Assembly: GCF_034057115.1 (NCBI RefSeq)
Contig: NZ_CP139195.1
Coordinates: 434,001 to 498,000, forward strand
Direction of reading: 5' to 3'
From: Pseudomonas sp. AN-1
Lineage (GTDB): Bacteria; Pseudomonadota; Gammaproteobacteria; Pseudomonadales; Pseudomonadaceae
DNA length: 64,000 bases
Position numbers and translations under genes: made by a program
Notes under the pieces: generated by a model
The model's input: the letters and a program-made list of their open reading frames with translations, nothing else
Database searches by the model: none
Told to the model about the DNA's origin: nothing
In this document: positions 60,399-64,000 of the stretch, in pieces
Numbering within the stretch: position 1 is the stretch's first letter
Layout: every line of letters starts with the position of its first letter

Positions 60399-60860
60399 AT
60401 GACCGAGCTCACCAACATCCGCCTCGACGAGATCGACCGCCAGCTGATCGCCGCCCTGCAGGTCGACGCCCGCGAGAGCGCCGCCATGCTGGCGCGCAAG
60501 CTCGGCATCGCCCGCACCACGGTGATCTCGCGCCTGGCGCGCCTGGAGAAGAGCAAGGTCATCACCGGCTACGGCGTGCGCCTCGGCCAGCGCGTGCTGG
60601 AGGGCGGCCTGCAGGCCTACGTCGGCATCACCCTGCAGCCGCGCTCGGGCAAGGAGGTGCTGCGCCGCCTGAGCAACATGCCCGAGGTGCAGCAGCTGTG
60701 CACGGTGAGCGGCGAGTTCGACTTCGTCGCCTGGCTGCACGCGGAAACCCCCGAGCGCCTCGACCAGCTGCTCGACGAGATCAGCGCGGTGGACGGGGTG
60801 GAGAAGACCAACACCTCGATCATCCTGTCCTGCAAGATCGACCGCGGCGGGCGGCTGTAG
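60399..60860 (+). CDS. Lrp/AsnC-family regulator
   Basis: A 153-residue regulator. N-terminal HTH in LDEIDRQLIAALQVDARESA and LARKLGIARTTVISRLARLE, then the RAM effector domain (QAYVGITLQPRSGKEVLRRL to TSIILSCKIDRGG). It follows the amino-acid ABC operon on the same strand beyond the palindromic element and is likely amino-acid responsive. Which promoter it controls is not shown. Its stop codon is 4 bases from the convergent glycerate kinase stop. Confidence 0.88.
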   Translation: MTELTNIRLDEIDRQLIAALQVDARESAAMLARKLGIARTTVISRLARLEKSKVITGYGVRLGQRVLEGGLQAYVGITLQPRSGKEVLRRLSNMPEVQQLCTVSGEFDFVAWLHAETPERLDQLLDEISAVDGVEKTNTSIILSCKIDRGGRL

Positions 60861-60864
60861 CGCT

Positions 60865-62001
60865 TCAACCCTTCGCCAGCTGCCACAGCCGGGCGATGTC
60901 GGCCGCACGCTGGTGCAGCAGACGCGGGGCGTCGGCGAGGGCGTCGGCCAGGCTGATCGGCCCGGGCGCCAGGCTGAAGGCAGCGTCGATGCCGTGGCCG
61001 TAGAGCTGCTGGTAGCCCTCGCCGAGGGTGCCGGCCAGCGCCACTACCGGCACGCCGTGGCGCCTGGCGATGGCCGCCACGCCCATCGGCGTCTTGCCGT
61101 GCAGGGTCTGCAGGTCGATCCGCCCCTCGCCGGTGATCACCAGGTCGGCGCCGATCAGCGCCTGCTCCAGCCCGCTGACCTCGGCGACCAGCTCGATGCC
61201 GGGGCGAAAGCTCGCGCCGAGGAAGCTGCGCGCCGCGAAGCCGATGCCGCCGGCCGCGCCGCTGCCGGGCAGGTCGCGGTCGTCGCGGCCGAGGGTCTGC
61301 GCGCACACGTCGGCGAAGCGGGCGAGGGCGGCGTCGAGCTGGCGCACCTGCTCCGGCGTCGCGCCCTTCTGCGGGCCGAACACCTGCGAGGCGCCGCGCG
61401 GCCCGCACAGCGGGTTGTCGACGTCGCAGGCGACCTCGAAGTCCACCTGCGCCAGGCGCGGATCGAGACCGCTCAGGTCGATGCGTGCCAGCTGCGCCAG
61501 CGCCGCGCCGCCCGGCGGCAGCGGGCTGCCCGCGGCATCCTCGAAGCGCGCGCCGAGGGCGCGCAGCATGCCGCTGCCGCCGTCGTTGGTGGCGCTGCCG
61601 CCGAAGCCGAGGACGATGCGCGTGGCGCCGGCGTCCAGTGCGGCGCGGATCAGCTCGCCGGTGCCATAGGTGCAGGCGCGCAGCACATCGCGCCTGGCCG
61701 GGGGAACCAGATGCAGGCCGCTGGCCGCGGCCATCTCGATCACCGCGCTGCGGCTGCCGGCGATCCAGCCCCACTGCGCGGCCACCGGCTCGCCCAGCGG
61801 GCCGCGCACCACACGCTCGCGCTGCTCGCCGCCGGTCGCCGCGAGCAGCGCCGCCAGCGTGCCTTCGCCGCCGTCGGCCATTGGCCGGCAGACCAGCTCG
61901 GCCTGCGGCCACACCTCGCGCAAGCCGGCGGCGATGGCCGCGGCCACCTCGGCGGCGGACAGGCTTTCCTTGAACGAATCGGGGGCGATGACGACTTTCA
62001 T
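60865..62001 (-). CDS. glxK: Glycerate 2-kinase (GlxK/GarK type)
   Basis: A 378-residue class I glycerate kinase. It opens MKVVIAPDSFKESLSAAEVA, with MADGGEGTLAALLAATGG, FGGSATNDGGSGMLRALGA, GAAGGIGFAARSFLGA and GEGRIDLQTLHGKTPMGVA, all family signatures. The start at 62001 is the family start. It phosphorylates glycerate to 2-phosphoglycerate in glyoxylate/glycerate use. No other pathway gene is adjacent in the window. Confidence 0.93.
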   Translation of the reverse strand: MKVVIAPDSFKESLSAAEVAAAIAAGLREVWPQAELVCRPMADGGEGTLAALLAATGGEQRERVVRGPLGEPVAAQWGWIAGSRSAVIEMAAASGLHLVPPARRDVLRACTYGTGELIRAALDAGATRIVLGFGGSATNDGGSGMLRALGARFEDAAGSPLPPGGAALAQLARIDLSGLDPRLAQVDFEVACDVDNPLCGPRGASQVFGPQKGATPEQVRQLDAALARFADVCAQTLGRDDRDLPGSGAAGGIGFAARSFLGASFRPGIELVAEVSGLEQALIGADLVITGEGRIDLQTLHGKTPMGVAAIARRHGVPVVALAGTLGEGYQQLYGHGIDAAFSLAPGPISLADALADAPRLLHQRAADIARLWQLAKG

Positions 62002-62039
62002 GGCGGACCTTTTCCTGGCGAAGGGGCTGCGCGCGGCGC

Positions 62040-62202
62040 TAGTGGCCTGTGCGGTTGGTTGGTTGAGCCAAGTTCGGATGACCATGGTTCCGAGACAAGG
62101 CGCCTCGACGAGTCATGGCAGGGCTATGGCGAGGAGTGGCAACGCAGTATCGGGGCCATGGGCGCCGAAATTGACCAACTGAACTAACCAAACAGGCCAC
62201 TA
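62040..62202. mobile_element. MITE-like element flanked by TA
   Basis: AGTGGCCTGTGCGGTTGGTT at 62041-62060 is imperfectly repeated in inverse at the right end (…AACTAACCAAACAGGCCACT, ending 62201). The inverted repeats are bounded by TA on both sides, as for IS630/mariner-type insertions that duplicate a TA target. The 161-base interior has no transposase frame. It lies upstream of glxK in the 62002-62247 gap. Confidence 0.55.
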
Positions 62203-62247
62203 ACCTCATTCTGACCGGCGGCGGCTGCGAAATCAGCCGCGATCCAC

Positions 62248-62823
62248 TCACCTGACCCGCAGATCCAGCTCGGCGCCCTGTGAACGGCCGTGATCGGTCA
62301 TGCTGTCCAGCAGCCGGTCACGCTCGTCCAGCATGCGGATGCGCGCCTCGATGGCGGCACGCACGCGGGGCCGCGCCGCATGGCACGGACCGCTGAGCTG
62401 CAGGCCGGCCAGCCATTGCTGCGCCACCCGGGCCGACGCCCTGGCGCTCTCCACATGCTGGTACTCGTGCGCGCGCAGCGCCAGATAGTAGCGTCGCCAC
62501 TCGGCCGACACCGCCGGGGGCAGGGTGCCGGGGGCAAGCTGGGGCAGGGTGACCACCGATTCGGCCTTCACCGCGGCATCCTTCAGCACGCACTGCGTCT
62601 CCGCTACCGGGACCAGCCGGTAGCTCGCGCTGTAGTGGGTCTCGGTGGCGCCGCCGAACGCACTGTGGGCGTTGCGCACTGGGCTGCGCTCGCCGATCGA
62701 GCGGCGGATTTCCTCGATGGTGCGGCCGTACACCAGGTAGTGCTGTTCGCGCACCGTCGAGCTGACCGGCTCGGCCGCCAGGGCCAGTGGGGTGAGGGCC
62801 AGCAACAGCCAGATCCCGCGCAT
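62248..62823 (-). CDS. DUF922 family putative secreted zinc protease
   Basis: A 191-residue protein with a signal peptide (MRGIWLLLALTPLALA, cleavage near ALA-AEP). The HEYQH motif in LALRAHEYQHVESARASAR is the proposed HExxH-like zinc site of DUF922 proteins. A cysteine pair may form a disulfide (ETQCVLKD, SGPCHAAR). The start at 62823 is preferred over 62853. Periplasmic; substrate unknown. Confidence 0.82.
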   Translation of the reverse strand: MRGIWLLLALTPLALAAEPVSSTVREQHYLVYGRTIEEIRRSIGERSPVRNAHSAFGGATETHYSASYRLVPVAETQCVLKDAAVKAESVVTLPQLAPGTLPPAVSAEWRRYYLALRAHEYQHVESARASARVAQQWLAGLQLSGPCHAARPRVRAAIEARIRMLDERDRLLDSMTDHGRSQGAELDLRVR

Positions 62824-62946
62824 GGAGCCTCCCCGCCGCCCCGGGCGATCCATGCGGCGGCGAAGGTCTGTTTTCCGGGGGTGTCTGCAAGAGGATAGTG
62901 CGCGGGGCCATCCCGGCGCCGCGCGGGAGACGGGCGGCTGCGGCGC

Positions 62947-63729
62947 TCACGCCATGATGTTCACCCCGCCGTCCACGTACAGCGTCTCGCCGGACAGGCG
63001 CCGCGCGTAGGGCGTGGCCAGCCAGGCGCAGGTGAAGCCGACGTCCATGATGTCCACCAGCTCGCCCAGCGGCGCGCGCTGGGCGGCCTCGTTGAGCAGC
63101 AGGTCGAAGTCCTTGAGGCCGGAGGCGGCGCGGGTCTTCAGCGGGCCGGGGGAGATGGCGTGCACGCGGATTCCCTTCGGGCCCAGCTCGTAGGCCAGGT
63201 AGCGGCAGGAGGCCTCCAGCGCGGCCTTCACCGGGCCCATCAGGTTGTAGTTGGGCACCACCTTGTTGGCGCCGTAGTAGCTCATGGCGAACAGCGTGCC
63301 GCCGTTTTTCATCAGCGGCGCGGCCAGGCGGGCCATGCGCACGAAGGAGTGGCAGGAGATGTCCATGGCCTGGGCGAAGCCCTCCGCCGAGGAGTCGAGC
63401 AGGCCGCCCTGCAGGTCCTCCTTCGGCGCCCAGGCGATGGAGTGCACCAGGATGTCCAGTTGCCCCCAGTGCCGCTCGATCTCGGCGAACACCGCCTCCA
63501 GCTCACCGGGACGGGTGACGTCCAGCGGCATGAAGATCGGCGCGTTCAGCTCGCGGGCCAGCGGCTCGACGTGGGGGCGGGCCTTGTCGTTGGCGTAGGT
63601 GATGGCCACCTCGGCGCCCAGTTCGGCGAAGGCCCGGGCGCAGCCGTAGGCGATCGAGTGCTCGTTGGCCACGCCGACCACCAGGGCCTTGGCGCCCTTG
63701 AGCGGCAGGCGGGGGATTTCCAGAGTCAT
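62947..63729 (-). CDS. fabI: FabI-like enoyl-ACP reductase (SDR family)
   Basis: A 260-residue protein of the FabI group. The N-terminus KGAKALVVGVANEHSIAYGC has the G-X6-S-x-A type nucleotide motif of enoyl-ACP reductases. The catalytic Tyr-X6-Lys is in YNLMGPVKAALE, and SPGPLKTRAASGL follows as in FabI. It reduces enoyl-ACP in fatty acid synthesis. The sequence differs from the main FabI at several motif positions (MSYYGANKVVP, YARRLSGETLYVDGG), so it may be a second copy or act on another substrate. No clustered fab genes. Confidence 0.82.
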   Translation of the reverse strand: MTLEIPRLPLKGAKALVVGVANEHSIAYGCARAFAELGAEVAITYANDKARPHVEPLARELNAPIFMPLDVTRPGELEAVFAEIERHWGQLDILVHSIAWAPKEDLQGGLLDSSAEGFAQAMDISCHSFVRMARLAAPLMKNGGTLFAMSYYGANKVVPNYNLMGPVKAALEASCRYLAYELGPKGIRVHAISPGPLKTRAASGLKDFDLLLNEAAQRAPLGELVDIMDVGFTCAWLATPYARRLSGETLYVDGGVNIMA

Positions 63730-64000
63730 GTCCTTTTTCCTCGGTTTTCAGGTTGGGTGCCCCGAAGGGCTGACGGGACGGTCGTAACCGGCACGGCCAT
63801 TTAACCTGAAACGCCGGGATTGCGGGCACACTCCCGGTTGTTTTTCCACGGTGCACCGCGCTAACCTCGACACCTGTCAAACCTCTCGCGCAAAAGGACT
63901 TGCTGCCATGGTGTATAACCGCCAACTCACCCCAGGCTACCTCCGAAAGCTGCATTCCAGAGCGGTCAGGCTTTCGCTTTCTTGAATTTTATCCACCATA
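63730..64000. other. Gene-free end of window with lower G+C tail
   Basis: This contains the upstream region of the FabI-like gene. From about 63900 the G+C content falls visibly. Only a 25-codon frame on the plus strand (ATG at 63908, stop ending 63985) and a 20-codon frame on the minus strand are present. Neither is supported as a gene; the tail may be the edge of the next locus. Confidence 0.4.

Overview
The window looks like a chromosomal segment of a Pseudomonas-type gammaproteobacterium. It is strongly G+C-rich, its proteins are Pseudomonas-like (AcnB, KatG, FhpR/Hmp, AmaB/HglS, LpxH/PpiB/GlnS/CysS), and it has sigma-54 promoters, a Crc-antagonist small RNA and several Pseudomonas-style palindromic repeats. 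No rRNA, tRNA, CRISPR array or intact transposon was found. The species is not determined.

Region 1 (1-3.6 kb) is a 2-aminoethylphosphonate unit: a partial OPA-type MFS transporter, phnW, and a divergent LysR regulator. Region 2 (3.6-16.2 kb) is a nitrate-assimilation regulon. It holds nasA plus a PP2C-kinase fusion, an nrtABD-type ABC transporter with a terminal cytochrome c, and the regulators nasS-nasT; pfkB, alaC and a small hypothetical gene sit between them. All three nitrate transcription units start with a GG-N10-GC sigma-54 promoter. Each then has a two-hairpin RNA leader with hexaloops of the A1/G4 type, the known target of the ANTAR antiterminator NasT. The second hairpin overlaps a terminator in each case, and nasST carries such a leader too, so the system appears to feed back on itself. 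No nitrate or nitrite reductase genes lie in the window.

Region 3 (16.2-27.4 kb) is mostly core: acnB, a DUF1289 gene, a uspE-like gene, miaE, a membrane protein, lpxH-ppiB, glnS, cysS and a small helical protein. Region 4 (27.5-31.8 kb) handles nitric oxide: a NorR/FhpR activator, flavohemoglobin hmp and nnrS. Region 5 (32-38.9 kb) is an AraC-type regulator followed by an acyl-CoA catabolic operon (SDR, thiolase, enoyl-CoA hydratase, acyl-CoA synthetase, alpha-methylacyl-CoA racemase-like) with no acyl-CoA dehydrogenase. Directly after it (38.9-39.5 kb) is a CrcZ/CrcY-family small RNA with a CbrB-type site, sigma-54 promoter, A-rich Hfq/Crc motifs and a strong terminator. It lies away from the cbrAB neighbourhood where crcZ usually sits.

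Region 6 (39.6-51 kb) has a lipoprotein, an alpha/beta hydrolase, katG, a diaminopimelate-dehydrogenase-like gene, a SulP transporter, an LTA-synthase-type sulfatase and topB. Region 7 (51-60.9 kb) is the lower lysine (pipecolate/2-aminoadipate) route: amaB, a LysR regulator, a class III aminotransferase, hglS, a polar amino-acid ABC transporter and an Lrp/AsnC regulator. The end (60.9-64 kb) has glycerate kinase, a DUF922 protein and a FabI-like reductase. A-rich Crc/Hfq-type motifs at the start sites of the acyl-CoA synthetase and the amino-acid ABC transporter suggest these modules answer to the same carbon-control system as the small RNA.
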